Shown here piece by piece: positions 16,140 through 25,196 of a stretch of 64,000 bases of DNA (positions within the stretch are counted from its first letter, which is position 1; each line of letters begins with the position of its first letter). The notes under the pieces were generated by a model. It ran no database searches and was not told where the DNA came from. It worked only from the letters and a program-made list of their open reading frames with translations. This DNA is from Sphingosinicella sp. Its GTDB lineage: Bacteria; Pseudomonadota; Alphaproteobacteria; Sphingomonadales; Sphingomonadaceae. The DNA is taken from the NCBI RefSeq assembly GCF_013911755.1, contig NZ_JACESP010000008.1, positions 62,001 to 126,000 on the forward strand, written 5' to 3'. Both the position numbers and the translations under genes were made by a program.

Positions 16140-16700
16140 TTATGCCTCCAGCTCTTTTGCGAGCATCTCGCGATTCATTGCATTGGTGGAGATTTCTCCC
16201 GTCTCCATAAGCTGCTTGAAACGCCGCAAATCGCGCCGGGCCTGAAGGCGGGGCTCGCGCTGAAACAGCTTGGCGACCAGCCTTCCGGCCAGGCCAGCGG
16301 GAGGATCATAGGCGATGATGGCCCGTACAACGGTGCCGCGCAGCCCCGCGTCGATGAATTCGACTTTGCCGCTGTTATCGATGTCAGCCCCTTCGGCCGA
16401 TTGCCAGGTTATCGCTTGCCCCGGAATATCTTCGGTTATGATTGAATCCCACTCCACGGTCTTTCCCGCAGGTGCTTTCACGCGCCAGCGGGAACGCCGG
16501 TCGTCAATACAGGTTATCGACTCGATATTGTCCATGAAGACGGCCAAGTTCTCGAGATTGCGCCAGAAATCATAGAGCTCCTCCCGCGGTCTGTTGATCG
16601 TCACGGTTTCCGCCAGAAGTGCCCGGTCGGGCTTCGACGTCTTCGACGTCGTAATAGGCGCATCGTCGCGCGGTGGGTCGGCCTGACGCGTTTCCGGCAT
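16140..16700 (-). CDS. SRPBCC (polyketide cyclase/START-like) family protein
   Basis: A 186-residue soluble protein read from ATG 16700, preceded by GGAG at a six-base spacing; an in-frame ATG lies at 16712. The cyclase-like core runs [32 protein letters not shown]...[23 protein letters not shown]...[19 protein letters not shown]. This is the family pattern seen in stress-cluster proteins formerly called cyclase/dehydrase. A lipid or hydrophobic ligand is probable but unknown. First gene of the unit with the zinc alcohol dehydrogenase; divergent from DUF421. Confidence 0.8.
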   Translation of the reverse strand: MPETRQADPPRDDAPITTSKTSKPDRALLAETVTINRPREELYDFWRNLENLAVFMDNIESITCIDDRRSRWRVKAPAGKTVEWDSIITEDIPGQAITWQSAEGADIDNSGKVEFIDAGLRGTVVRAIIAYDPPAGLAGRLVAKLFQREPRLQARRDLRRFKQLMETGEISTNAMNREMLAKELEA

Positions 16701-16732
16701 CTTCGTCTCCATGTATGAGAGTCTCGGATGCC

Positions 16733-16757
16733 AACCGCTGTCCGCCCCCATGGTTCC
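16733..16757 (-). promoter_or_regulatory. EcfG-type promoter, GGAAC-N16-GGTT, for SRPBCC-ADH
   Basis: Minus strand: GGAAC at 16757-16753 and GGTT at 16736-16733, spacer 16. The -10 differs from CGTT by its first base. It lies 33 bases before the SRPBCC ATG and is divergent from the perfect EcfG promoter at 16830-16854. Confidence 0.55.
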
Positions 16758-16829
16758 GCCGTTCGTCGCGATCCGCAACGTAGTGACGTCCTCGCGTTTC
16801 GCGTTCACGCCTACCCCGGCCTGACGAGC

Positions 16830-16854
16830 GGAACTCGGCCGCCTCAACATCGTT
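16830..16854 (+). promoter_or_regulatory. EcfG-type promoter, GGAAC-N16-CGTT, for DUF421-DUF202
   Basis: GGAAC at 16830-16834 and CGTT at 16851-16854 with a 16-base spacer match the consensus exactly. The predicted transcript start (about 16860) makes the GTG at 16861 an unlikely start and supports ATG 16915. Confidence 0.75.
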
Positions 16855-16914
16855 ACTTATGTGCGTATTCTACGGCCTCTCACGCATCACAACGCCCGCA
16901 GAAACAATTTGCAT

Positions 16915-17418
16915 ATGCTGTTCGACAACTACCACGGCCTCTTACGAGTCGCAGTCATCTCGGTGATGGCCTACGCAGCACTGGTCTTCGTACTTCGCTT
17001 TGCGGGGAAACGGGCGCTTGCAAAACTGAATGCCTACGACCTCGTCGTCACGATCGCCCTAGGGTCCACATTAGCCACTGTGCTGCTGACAAGAAATGTC
17101 GCATTTGCGGAAGGGTTTCTGGCCTTTTTCATGCTCGCCCTGCTGCAGTGGTGCGTCGCCCGCCTGTCTATAGCCTCCCCCCGGTTTCGTAGCCTTATTC
17201 GTAGCCAGCCACGATTGTTGCTGAGCGACGGCCAATATCAACATGATGCCATGGTAGACGAACGCGTCACGGCATCCGAAGTCGATGCGGCCATCCGAAA
17301 AGCTGGTGTAGGCCGACGAGAACGGATTGCTGCCGTCGTGCTTGAAACGGATGGAAGCATGAGCGTGATCGAGAAGGACGACAAACCGTCCACCGTACTA
17401 GGCGACGTGAAGCGTTAG
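16915..17418 (+). CDS. DUF421 (YetF/YcaP) membrane protein
   Basis: A 167-residue protein from ATG 16915 (MLFDNYHGLLRVAVISVMAY), which matches the family N-terminus. Three membrane helices span about residues 8-80 and contain RFAGKRALAKLNAYDLVVTIALGSTLATVLL, the DUF421 signature. A cytosolic domain follows with PRLLLSDGQYQHDAMVDERVTASEVDAAIR and VVLETDGSMSVI. Function is unknown; Bacillus YetF relatives are linked to envelope stress. A perfect stress-type promoter precedes it and a DUF202 gene follows after 21 bases. Confidence 0.85.
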   Translation: MLFDNYHGLLRVAVISVMAYAALVFVLRFAGKRALAKLNAYDLVVTIALGSTLATVLLTRNVAFAEGFLAFFMLALLQWCVARLSIASPRFRSLIRSQPRLLLSDGQYQHDAMVDERVTASEVDAAIRKAGVGRRERIAAVVLETDGSMSVIEKDDKPSTVLGDVKR

Positions 17419-17439
17419 GACCCAAAAACAGGAGGCTTC

Positions 17440-17811
17440 GTGGATCGTGACGACAATCCTGCGCGTGATCGCACCGATCTTGCCGAGGATCGTACTTTAC
17501 TCGCCCACGAGCGCTCATACGCTGGATGGATAAGAACGGGAATGGCGTCTTTGGGGATCGGGCTGGGGCTGAACGCACTCTTCCGATCACTCGAGCCGAC
17601 TTGGGTAGCGAAAGCCATCGCGACCGGGTTTTTCCTAATGGCCGTCTTCATTTTCATCTCGGCGCAGCGGCGGGCCTGCCGTGTTCTCGAGCGCCTTCAC
17701 GCGCACTGGATTTCGGAACTCCGTTCGGTCCGGATTCGCCTGCTCACCTGGGTACTTGTCAGCGTCACCTGCGTGCTGATCGTGGCCATATGGCTACTCG
17801 TTCCCGCCTAA
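17440..17811 (+). CDS. YidH/DUF202 family membrane protein
   Basis: A 123-residue protein. The GTG start at 17440 is preceded by a strong AGGAGG. The N-terminal cytosolic part carries the family motif TDLAEDRTLLAHERSYAGWIRTGMASLGIGLGL (about 11-43). Three membrane segments follow (about 33-50, 58-78, 100-121). DUF202 proteins are small inner-membrane proteins of unknown role. It is the second gene of the unit with DUF421 and presumably stress-induced with it. Confidence 0.85.
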   Translation: MDRDDNPARDRTDLAEDRTLLAHERSYAGWIRTGMASLGIGLGLNALFRSLEPTWVAKAIATGFFLMAVFIFISAQRRACRVLERLHAHWISELRSVRIRLLTWVLVSVTCVLIVAIWLLVPA

Positions 17812-17820
17812 GCAAACCTG

Positions 17821-18480
17821 CTATTGCGGGGCCAGCGTTTGGGCGACACGCATGGCGTCATCTCGAATACGCAGTAAATGCTCGGTTTCCACAGGCCTGT
17901 AGCGCCCAGCGTACCTCATCAGCGCAGGCACATTTCCATATTTTTCATATTGTTCGTGGAGTTGAACCATATCTTCGAAAGCGGCCTCCTGCTGACGTCG
18001 ATAAAGTTGCTGCAAGCGGGTTCCCGTGGCGCCGCGGAGTTCATCAAGCTGCTCTGCCTGTTCCTGATTGACCGTTTCCGGAACCAGAGATGCGTGGCCG
18101 CTTGCCTTCGCCGCCGTGCGGAGGTCTTCCAACGCAGCCGTGTGCGTCGCTTGAAGCTCTTGCGCGAACGCCTTCATCGCCGGAGGTAAATCCCCCTTGG
18201 CCACAATTCGAGCGGCTTCCACCTGGTACAGGCTCGCCTGCGCGACTCGCAGGACGTAGTCGCGCGCAGACGACAAGGGTTCGCTCACGCCGGTTTCGGC
18301 GATGCGGTCCCGCGTCGCATTCAAGGCAGCTTCGGCGCCCTCCGGCGTGCGGGCAGGCACGGCGCCCGGTCCCCCGCGATCACCTTCGTCCGCCGTTTGC
18401 GCGGCGGTTCCGGAATCCGAGCCGCTTTGACCACAGCCCGCAAGCGCCGCGGTTAGAATGAGAAGTATGTGAATACGCAT
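17821..18480 (-). CDS. DUF4142 domain lipoprotein (copy 1)
   Basis: A 219-residue exported protein from ATG 18480. The leader MRIHILLILTAALAGCGQSG has a textbook lipobox (LAGC); the frame extends five codons upstream without need. After a Ser/Gly/Glu-rich linker comes the ferritin-like DUF4142 helical bundle: DYVLRVAQASLYQVEAARIVAKGDLPPAMKAFAQELQATHTAALEDLR and on to MVQLHEQYEKYGNVPALMRYAG. Function is unknown; the fold resembles ferritin-like DUF305/DUF4142 bundles. It ends nine bases from the convergent DUF202 stop. A related lipoprotein lies at 25197-25805. Confidence 0.8.
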   Translation of the reverse strand: MRIHILLILTAALAGCGQSGSDSGTAAQTADEGDRGGPGAVPARTPEGAEAALNATRDRIAETGVSEPLSSARDYVLRVAQASLYQVEAARIVAKGDLPPAMKAFAQELQATHTAALEDLRTAAKASGHASLVPETVNQEQAEQLDELRGATGTRLQQLYRRQQEAAFEDMVQLHEQYEKYGNVPALMRYAGRYRPVETEHLLRIRDDAMRVAQTLAPQ

Positions 18481-18684
18481 GACCGGGTAACGCAACGCGA
18501 TGGAAATAGTTCATACCCGGTGTTCATTCATCTTGACCGCATCGATCGCGGAAGGGGGGTACGCAGTTCGTCGCAAAACTCATGTGATGTTTCGGATGCT
18601 CCGGAACGGATCGAAATTCCGTGCGCTCATGGGTGCATAAGACACTGAGGCCTCTGTGAAGGTCTGAGACCAACGGAGATTTGT

Positions 18685-19470
18685 ATGGCAAGACCTTTCG
18701 CCGTCATTACCGGAGCTTCAACGGGCATCGGGTTCGAGCTGGCACGGATCGCCACCGGCAGCGGGTACGATGTCCTCGTTGTGGCAGATGAAGCACTGGT
18801 GGAAGCGGCCGCAGATGATCTGCGGCGCACGGGGACGGACGTGACCTGGCTACAGACCGATCTTGCCACGCTGGAGGGTGTCGACCGCCTGCTCGAGTCC
18901 GTGGGAGGGCGCCGGATTGATGTCTTGTGCGCGAACGCAGGACGGGGACTCGGCCGATGCTTCCTTGATCAGGACCCGGACGACTGGCGCCGCGTCATCA
19001 ACACCAATGTGGTCGGCACTGTCTATCTTTTGCAGAACGTGCTGCGCCAGATGGTGAACCAGGGCAGCGGCCGGGTGCTCGTCACCGGATCGATTGCGGG
19101 CTTCATTCCGGGCAGTTTTCAGGCCGTCTACAACGGCACGAAAGCCTTCATCGACAGTTTCGCGGATGCCATTCGCAATGAGCTGAAGGAATTCGACGGT
19201 ATCACCATAACGACATTGATGCCCGGCCCTACCGACACGGCCTTTTTCGAACGCGCCGACATGATGGACACGAAGGTCGGGGTCGATCCGGACAAGGCCG
19301 ATCCCAAGAAAGTCGCGCGAGACGGATGGGATGGGATGATCGAAGGCAAGGATAATATCGTCTCAGGCTGGAAAAACAAACTCCAGGTGGCCGCCGCACA
19401 TGTAACACCCCCAGGCGTTATGGCCGAGCAGCATCGCCGCATGGCCGAGCCGGGCACAGCCAACAGCTGA
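18685..19470 (+). CDS. Short-chain dehydrogenase/reductase (SDR)
   Basis: A 261-residue classical SDR. The nucleotide-binding TGASTGIGFELA is at residues 10-21, the NAG motif (LCANAGRG) near 88, catalytic Ser in VTGSIAGF near 138, and the YxxxK pair in VYNGTKAFIDSF near 149-153. Substrate is unknown. It appears monocistronic. A degenerate GGAAC-N16-CGCT sits at 18603-18627, a possible but imperfect stress promoter. A second, unrelated-sequence SDR lies convergent just downstream. Confidence 0.85.
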   Translation: MARPFAVITGASTGIGFELARIATGSGYDVLVVADEALVEAAADDLRRTGTDVTWLQTDLATLEGVDRLLESVGGRRIDVLCANAGRGLGRCFLDQDPDDWRRVINTNVVGTVYLLQNVLRQMVNQGSGRVLVTGSIAGFIPGSFQAVYNGTKAFIDSFADAIRNELKEFDGITITTLMPGPTDTAFFERADMMDTKVGVDPDKADPKKVARDGWDGMIEGKDNIVSGWKNKLQVAAAHVTPPGVMAEQHRRMAEPGTANS

Positions 19471-19509
19471 GGTGTCCGTTCGATTTCGCCCAACCCTGCT
19501 CAAGAAGCT

Positions 19510-20265
19510 TTAAGGATGCTCAAGCCGAGTCTCGACGCGCATCAGTGAGACCGCTGTTCTGCGCGGCTGTGAGAGCATGAAGTGAACGGCAACCGCAATA
19601 TCTTCCGCGCGGAGCATTTTGTCCTCGTTTATAAGCTCTGCCTGCTTTCCAGCGGGAAAATCCGGATATTGGAAATCGGCTCCGGTAAACCCGGGTTCGA
19701 CGAGGCCGACCTTGATATCCCGCTCGGCAAGTTCCTGGCGCAGAGACTGCGCGAAGCCCTGAATGCCGGCTTTCGCCGCAACGTAAACCGAAGTGCCCAT
19801 TTTTCTCGATACCGCTGACATGGATCCTATGAATATGATATCGCTGCCGGGCTCCATCCGATCCGCTGCCAGCATAGCGGTCGCGAGATAGGCTGTGAAA
19901 TCCGTTTCGATCTGATATCGCATGGCATCCTCCGCCGTGTCAGCGAGAGCTTCCGCCGGGACGGCGGCATTAACAACGGCGATATCAACCCCGCCGAGCC
20001 ATTCCTCCGCCGCATCGAAAAATCGCCGCAGCTCTGCTGCGTCCGAAACATCCAGCGCAAGGCCCTCCCCCACCCCTACCTCGCGAATGCGCGCAAGCGC
20101 ATCTTCGAGATGTTGTGGTGTACGACCGCAAACAAAGACTTTTACCCCGTAGCTCGCCAGCAAGACGGCGACAGCCCGGCCGATACCCGTTGTGCCGCCC
20201 GTTATGACCGCCCTCCGGGCGCCGAGAGGGGGTTGATACGTATGAGCATCCTCGCGATTCGTCAT
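19510..20265 (-). CDS. Short-chain dehydrogenase/reductase (SDR)
   Basis: A 251-residue SDR with TGGTTGIGRAVAVLLASYG (residues about 21-39), VVNAAVPAEALADT at the NAG position (N-A-A), catalytic Ser in FIGSMSAVSRKMG and VYVAAKAGIQGF carrying the YxxxK pair. The C-terminus includes EDIAVAVHFMLSQPRRTAVSLMRVETR, typical of short SDRs. Substrate is unknown. A GGAAC-N16-CGTC element at 20290-20314 may be a stress promoter. The ATG at 20265 is preceded by AAGGAGACC. Confidence 0.85.
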   Translation of the reverse strand: MTNREDAHTYQPPLGARRAVITGGTTGIGRAVAVLLASYGVKVFVCGRTPQHLEDALARIREVGVGEGLALDVSDAAELRRFFDAAEEWLGGVDIAVVNAAVPAEALADTAEDAMRYQIETDFTAYLATAMLAADRMEPGSDIIFIGSMSAVSRKMGTSVYVAAKAGIQGFAQSLRQELAERDIKVGLVEPGFTGADFQYPDFPAGKQAELINEDKMLRAEDIAVAVHFMLSQPRRTAVSLMRVETRLEHP

Positions 20266-20289
20266 TTGCAGGTCTCCTTGGCAATACGG

Positions 20290-20314
20290 GACGCACGACG
20301 CCGAGCCATGTTCC
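20290..20314 (-). promoter_or_regulatory. Possible EcfG-type promoter, GGAAC-N16-CGTC, for the SDR
   Basis: Minus strand: perfect GGAAC at 20314-20310, spacer 16, and CGTC at 20293-20290 (last -10 base differs). It lies 25 bases before the SDR start, a plausible leader length. Confidence 0.35.
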
Positions 20315-20390
20315 GCGACGATTGTCCTCTCGTCGCAAATGCCACCGATGGGCAGGCGTCGATCGCCTGGCGCCTCGCGCGGAAAGCCGT

Positions 20391-20415
20391 GGAACGCAAC
20401 TGCGTCAGGCTCGTT
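20391..20415 (+). promoter_or_regulatory. EcfG-type promoter, GGAAC-N16-CGTT
   Basis: GGAAC at 20391-20395 and CGTT at 20412-20415 with a 16-base spacer match the consensus exactly. It lies about 100 bases upstream of the repeat-containing small gene and would also drive DUF892 and possibly the MFS gene. Confidence 0.7.
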
Positions 20416-20516
20416 GCTTGGTCGATGTCAACAACAACCTGCGGCGCCGTCAACACTATGGACCGGGGCAATCCGGATATCGGGCGCAAGAGCAGATAGC
20501 AGGCAAGGAGACGCAC

Positions 20517-20753
20517 ATGAGCGGCGACAGTGAGTACGAGCCCAAAGACTCCAGAAATGTTACGGGTCAGGCCCACACCAAGGATGGCCGCTGGAGCGGA
20601 GATGAACAGCCGGCAGGGCACGGCAGCGAATACGAACCGCGCGATTCCAGAAATGTAACAGGGACGGCATCCTCTCCGGATGGGCGGTGGACGAACAAGA
20701 AACGGAAATCCGAACAGGCGGATGGAGATTCCGGCAATCCCGACACGGAGTGA
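20517..20753 (+). CDS. Small hydrophilic protein with a duplicated SEYEP-DSRNVTG motif
   Basis: A 78-residue soluble, disordered-looking protein. A unit SEYEPKDSRNVTG followed by a short spacer and DGRW occurs twice (about residues 5-27 and 36-58; the second copy has R for K), then a basic-acidic tail. The ATG at 20517 follows AAGGAG at six bases, and the frame above it is non-coding in character. No family was recognised; composition resembles stress-induced hydrophilins. It leads a probable operon with a ferritin-like DUF892 gene and is preceded by a perfect EcfG-type promoter. Confidence 0.65.
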   Translation: MSGDSEYEPKDSRNVTGQAHTKDGRWSGDEQPAGHGSEYEPRDSRNVTGTASSPDGRWTNKKRKSEQADGDSGNPDTE

Positions 20754-20777
20754 CGATAGCATTACAGGAGAACGCGG

Positions 20778-21272
20778 ATGAAGACGGCTAGGGAGCGCGT
20801 GGTGGAGTGGCTTCGCGATGCTCATGCGATGGAGGAGCAGGCGCATACTATGCTCGGCAAGACTGCGCAGCAGATCGACGGACATCCGAATTTCCGGGCA
20901 GGATTGGACGCGCACGGAAAGCATAGCGCCAGACAAGCGGCGCAATTGAAATCGTGCCTTGAAACTCTGGGCGAAAGCACCTCGGCCGTGAAAACCGTGA
21001 CGGGCCAGATATCGGCTTTCGCGCAAACGCTGAGTGGATACATTGTCGGTGATGAGCCCGTAAAGGCGGTATTGGCATCAGCCACATTTGCGCACATGGA
21101 AGCCACTTCATACCGAATCCTCGTCGCCGCCGCTGCGGAAGCCGGGATGAACGAAGTCGCCGCTGTCTGCCGTCCGCTTCTGACGGAAGAACATCAATTC
21201 GTCCGCTGGCTTGACGACCAGGCAGATATCGTCACGCGAGATTATCTGGACGCCAACGCCGCCGGAGGCTGA
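20778..21272 (+). CDS. Ferritin-like DUF892 (YciE/YciF) family protein
   Basis: A 164-residue helical protein. The segments WLRDAHAMEEQAHTMLGKTA, LDAHGKHSARQAAQLKSCLETLG, ATFAHMEATSYRILVAAAAEAG and LLTEEHQFVRWLDDQ place Glu and His residues at the spacing of ferritin-like DUF892 proteins, which are stress-induced di-iron-type bundles. It starts 24 bases after the repeat-containing small gene and probably shares its stress promoter. Length matches the family. Confidence 0.75.
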   Translation: MKTARERVVEWLRDAHAMEEQAHTMLGKTAQQIDGHPNFRAGLDAHGKHSARQAAQLKSCLETLGESTSAVKTVTGQISAFAQTLSGYIVGDEPVKAVLASATFAHMEATSYRILVAAAAEAGMNEVAAVCRPLLTEEHQFVRWLDDQADIVTRDYLDANAAGG

Positions 21273-21311
21273 CCGCGAGCGCGTCATTCGGAGGACATTC
21301 AGGTCCATGTT

Positions 21312-22829
21312 GTGAACCTTGCTCCGCAGCCGAATGTCAGCGACGCCGAACGCGAACGCGGCGTGCGGCTGCTGGTGGTGGAGGCGGCCTTTTCAAGCGG
21401 CACGAGTGCACTCACCAGCGGCGTGATTCTCACGGCCTTTGCCCTCCATCTTGGCGCATCCAATCTGTGGGTCGGCATTCTTGCGAGCGCCCCCTTTCTC
21501 ACCCAGCTGCTTCAGCTGCCCGCAATTCTCGTCGTCGAGCGAGTGCGCGCGCGCAAACGTATCGCGGTGCTTTCCAGCGTTGTCGGCCGATCGATGCTGC
21601 TTTTGATGGCAGGAACCGCATTCTTTTCCGGGACGATGCCGCTTCTGGTATTTCTTCTCGCCCAATACGTCCTTTGCGGACTTGGCGCGTTGGGCGGCTG
21701 CGCGTGGAACGCGTGGATTCGTGATCTGGCACCCGAAGGCCGGCTCGGGCGTGTCTTCGCACGGCGGACAGCGTGGACGGCAGCTGTCAGTCTCGCCGCA
21801 GGCATCGCGGCGGCGCTCATTCTGGAACACACCGCGGATGGCTCTTTCGAGCGTAGCTTTGCCTTCGCCGGAATGTTCGTCGCAGGCTGCATCAGCGGTT
21901 TCATCAGCGCCGGGATTGTGGGCCGGATGCCCGAGCCCGAGATGCCCCCGCAAACGCGGCGCGCGAGCTTTCTCGATCTTCTGGGCGCGCCCTTTGCGGA
22001 CATCAATTTCAGACGGTTGCTAGGGTTTACAGTCAGCTGGCAGTTCGCCGTCAACTTCGCAACGCCGTTTTTCACGGTCTTCATCGTCCAGCAGCTCGGC
22101 TTCGATGTCAGTCTCGTTATGATCTTGAGCGCGGGTAGCCAACTTACGAACCTTGTGGCACTCCGTTTCTGGGGCACGCTCAGCGATAGGTTTTCGAATA
22201 AATCCGTGCTGCTCGTTTCCGCTCCGGCCTACATCGCCGGCATCGTCGCGATGGCTGGCGCATCGCAATCGACAGACAGCACGTTCGTAATCGCCTGGCT
22301 TGCCGCCCTCCACCTGTTGATGGGCGCCGCTGTTGCCGGCGTAACTCTGGCGTCCACGAATGTCGCGCTCAAGCTTTCACCGCGCGGTGAGGCAACCGCA
22401 TATGTCGCTGCAAATGCGCTTGCGACCGCACTGGCCGCCGGCCTCGCTCCGATCGTCGGTGGGATCCTCGCCGACTTCTTCGCAAGCCGGCAACTTGAGC
22501 TCCTCTTCCGCTGGACAAGCCCACACGGCGCCGTCATCTTCCCGCTGCGCCTCAGCCACTGGGACTTCTATTTTCTGATTGCAGGCGCGATCGGACTCTA
22601 TGCCGTCCATCGCCTCACCCTGGTCGCGGAAGAAGGCGAGATCGACAGGCGCGAAATGGTAAGCGAGGTCATCCTGCATGCGCGTCGATCTATCCGAAAT
22701 GCGTCGGGTATCGCCGGTCTCCGTGCGGCAACCGAGCTGCCATCCGCGTTGCTTCGCGATGCGCGCGTCCTGTTCCGCCTCGCACGGGCCCGGGGCCAGA
22801 TGGAAAGCGCGCGCACTCTGGAGCAATGA
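21312..22829 (+). CDS. Major facilitator superfamily transporter
   Basis: A 505-residue membrane protein with about 12 helices and an extended cytosolic C-terminus (about 440-505). The MFS-type loop after helix 2 is weak, but VALRFWGTLSDRFSNKSVLLVS (about residues 280-300) is a clear motif A-like loop between helices 8 and 9. Early helices contain SGTSALTSGVILTAFALHLGASNLWVGILASAP, found in uncharacterised MFS proteins. Substrate is unknown. The start is GTG 21312, 39 bases after DUF892; it may be co-transcribed with it. Confidence 0.8.
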   Translation: MNLAPQPNVSDAERERGVRLLVVEAAFSSGTSALTSGVILTAFALHLGASNLWVGILASAPFLTQLLQLPAILVVERVRARKRIAVLSSVVGRSMLLLMAGTAFFSGTMPLLVFLLAQYVLCGLGALGGCAWNAWIRDLAPEGRLGRVFARRTAWTAAVSLAAGIAAALILEHTADGSFERSFAFAGMFVAGCISGFISAGIVGRMPEPEMPPQTRRASFLDLLGAPFADINFRRLLGFTVSWQFAVNFATPFFTVFIVQQLGFDVSLVMILSAGSQLTNLVALRFWGTLSDRFSNKSVLLVSAPAYIAGIVAMAGASQSTDSTFVIAWLAALHLLMGAAVAGVTLASTNVALKLSPRGEATAYVAANALATALAAGLAPIVGGILADFFASRQLELLFRWTSPHGAVIFPLRLSHWDFYFLIAGAIGLYAVHRLTLVAEEGEIDRREMVSEVILHARRSIRNASGIAGLRAATELPSALLRDARVLFRLARARGQMESARTLEQ

Positions 22830-22903
22830 ACGACGAAGAACGATCTACCGCACGCTCAGCAAGCGCGGTATGATCCAGCGATCGGCAGCATAACTACTGC
22901 GCA

Positions 22904-25126
22904 TTACTGCCATGTGATCACAAGGCTGCCCTGGGCCGGCACGCGGTAGTCGATCCGGTCTGCCGAATGGCTTATCGCTTCGAGCACCTCTCCCGTGGTC
23001 AGCGACACGTCGACCTTTGGCAGACGTCGGCGTTTTCGCCGAACGAGACTTAAACCCGCCGCGCAATGTTCGCCGCCGTGAAGGGTCATGGTGTATGTCC
23101 GCTCGCCGGTTCGCTCGAGCGCATGGACGAATTGATCGCAGTAGAGCCGGAAGGCGGCGCCCTCGATATCGTGAAATGCACGCGTGGCGAAGATGAGGGC
23201 GGCTCCAGCCCCATAGACTTCCTGACCGACTTGCCCGGCCGGCTGGCCATCAGGATAGATATCTTCCAACGGAAAGCTCAGTTTGCGGTCAATATGGCCG
23301 TTGCCTTCCCGCTGCTCGTCGGAAATGGCTTCGGGCGGAAGCGTGTCTGGATAGTAATACCACGCACGGTCGAGGGCATATCTGCAATATTCGGCGATCA
23401 GCATTCGCGCCGCCGGCTCCACGCCGGGTCCCGCATCGTTCAGATAGTGTTCGAAGGCCACGAACGAATCGAAACATTCGTATATGGCCATGTAAGGCGC
23501 ATCCTGCAGACACGTCACGCCCAGGAAATTGCGATAATGAACGGCGCGTTCAATTTCACTTTCCCAGATCGCGCAATTGTGCAGAAAACTCGCGAGATAG
23601 ACGTAACTTTGCTCGCGATAGACTTCCCGGTCCGTGATGCGCCATAGCCGCATACATGCTGCAGCGCCCCAGGCAGTCAGATTCGCCTGATAGTTGATGT
23701 TGAACCGGAGACCGACCGCCGCATCGATCGCCTTGCGTGCCTCGTCGAGATATTGCTTGTCGTCGGTAAGCGTAAACGCCTGCAGCATGACCCACGCATA
23801 GACGCCCGCCACATCGGTCTGGCCCCGTCCATCGGCGCCGGCTTCGGCCGTGATCACCGAAAAGTTCGTCACCTTGTACTGAACGGGCCATTTGTAATCA
23901 AAATGCCGTGCGGCCCGGATTCCAAAGCCTACAGACTTCAAAAATAGTCTCCGAGCACTCGCATCGCCATCGAGCACAAGGATGCCGAGATTGAGAAGTG
24001 GGTGATAGAGATACCAGCTATCGACCGCATCCGCGTCCTTGTCGTCTCCGACGTTTGGCAAATAACGCCGAAGTGTTTTCAGTCGGGCATCGTAGAACTT
24101 CCCGAGACCGGCCTTGAAAGCGGCTTCGAGCGGATGTGCCTTGCGATTCCATTTCCCCCAAGCATGAATGGCGGCGACCAGCGACATCTGGACCATGACA
24201 TCGGGATATTCAGCATTCGTGTAGGGACGGACATACCGATGACCGTAATGACGGACGGTTGCTTCTGGAGCGTGCGACAAGTCATGAAGCGTTCGCTCTC
24301 CGCGCCAGATCCAGTCACGAAATTCGTATGTGGGCAGGTCAAGCATTTGATAGGCTGCGCCCAGCATCTGCAGAAACTGCCGCGCGGAATCGCGCTCGTC
24401 CATGGGTTCGTCGAAGCGAAAGACAAGGATCGCATCAGAGATCGTGAACTGAATACCGGCAGGGAGCGGGTCGGTTGGCGGCGTCCCACTCTGCGGCGGT
24501 GTCGGTAGAAGATAGCCAAGTTCCGGCCATTCTCCGCCCACGGCCCCATCGGGCTTTGTCTTCGTAGCCCGATAATAGTCGTTCATCGCTGTGAGATTCT
24601 GGAAATAGAGAATATTGCCGAACGCTGGTTCCGAAATCCGGAAATACAGCAATCCGGCGTTTAGGCCGCGCTGCGCCGCCTCAACGTGACCGGTCGCGCC
24701 AAGTGGATCGCCCCGCGCGTCTAACGGATAGAGGTCGCGCGGCATGAACGGTACGAGCATCGCAACCCTCGGCGTGAAGCGCACTGTCATGCGGAACTTG
24801 GTCAGCACACCTGCCCCAAGGCTGAACATCGCGACATGCTCGCCCATTGCGCTCAGAATTCTGAGACGAACGACTTCGTCGGACTCCGGCGATAGCACCG
24901 TACAGGAAAAATCTTCCGGAAGAAAAGCAACGCGGAGCGCTACCCCCCCGCGCTTTTCCCGCCGAATGAAAGCCCAAATGGAATCACCGCCGGCACACAA
25001 TTCGACGGTCAAGTCATCCTTTTTGAAATCGAGCAAATGTCGCATGCTTTGCTCGGCAAGCGCATGTTGCAGCGCCACCACGTACGGGCTCACCCCCGGC
25101 GAGTGCCGACCGGCCGTTGGGCTCAT
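22904..25126 (-). CDS. Large protein of unknown function, possible six-hairpin glycosidase-like fold
   Basis: A 740-residue cytosolic protein without signal or membrane segments. The N-terminal about 200 residues look beta-rich. From about 270 onward are repeated helical pairs rich in Trp, Tyr and His (DAVDSWYLYHPLLNLGIL, WPVQYKVTNFSVITAEAG, YREQSYVYLASFLHNCAIWESE, RYALDRAWYYYPDTLP), suggestive of an (alpha/alpha)6 toroid as in several glycoside hydrolases and lyases. I recognise no family. A GH130-like protein and a glycosyltransferase lie 2-6 kb away, which supports but does not prove a carbohydrate role. It may use the ATG at 25126; no clear ribosome-binding site was noted. Confidence 0.6.
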   Translation of the reverse strand: MSPTAGRHSPGVSPYVVALQHALAEQSMRHLLDFKKDDLTVELCAGGDSIWAFIRREKRGGVALRVAFLPEDFSCTVLSPESDEVVRLRILSAMGEHVAMFSLGAGVLTKFRMTVRFTPRVAMLVPFMPRDLYPLDARGDPLGATGHVEAAQRGLNAGLLYFRISEPAFGNILYFQNLTAMNDYYRATKTKPDGAVGGEWPELGYLLPTPPQSGTPPTDPLPAGIQFTISDAILVFRFDEPMDERDSARQFLQMLGAAYQMLDLPTYEFRDWIWRGERTLHDLSHAPEATVRHYGHRYVRPYTNAEYPDVMVQMSLVAAIHAWGKWNRKAHPLEAAFKAGLGKFYDARLKTLRRYLPNVGDDKDADAVDSWYLYHPLLNLGILVLDGDASARRLFLKSVGFGIRAARHFDYKWPVQYKVTNFSVITAEAGADGRGQTDVAGVYAWVMLQAFTLTDDKQYLDEARKAIDAAVGLRFNINYQANLTAWGAAACMRLWRITDREVYREQSYVYLASFLHNCAIWESEIERAVHYRNFLGVTCLQDAPYMAIYECFDSFVAFEHYLNDAGPGVEPAARMLIAEYCRYALDRAWYYYPDTLPPEAISDEQREGNGHIDRKLSFPLEDIYPDGQPAGQVGQEVYGAGAALIFATRAFHDIEGAAFRLYCDQFVHALERTGERTYTMTLHGGEHCAAGLSLVRRKRRRLPKVDVSLTTGEVLEAISHSADRIDYRVPAQGSLVITWQ

Positions 25127-25196
25127 AACATAAGCGCCATCTGTTCCAATGTTGTTCTACGTCCCAGACGATACCACTTCACAACGCTGGGTATCC

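Noticed and set aside
15007-16245. Plus-strand frame of 412 codons
   Set aside because: Antisense to the zinc alcohol dehydrogenase, which has clear catalytic motifs.
18603-18627. EcfG-type promoter GGAAC-N16-CGCT before the first SDR
   Set aside because: The essential GTT of the -10 is broken; too weak to list.
20262-21026. Minus-strand frame of 254 codons
   Set aside because: It runs antisense to the repeat-containing gene and DUF892, both with good ribosome-binding sites and a promoter.
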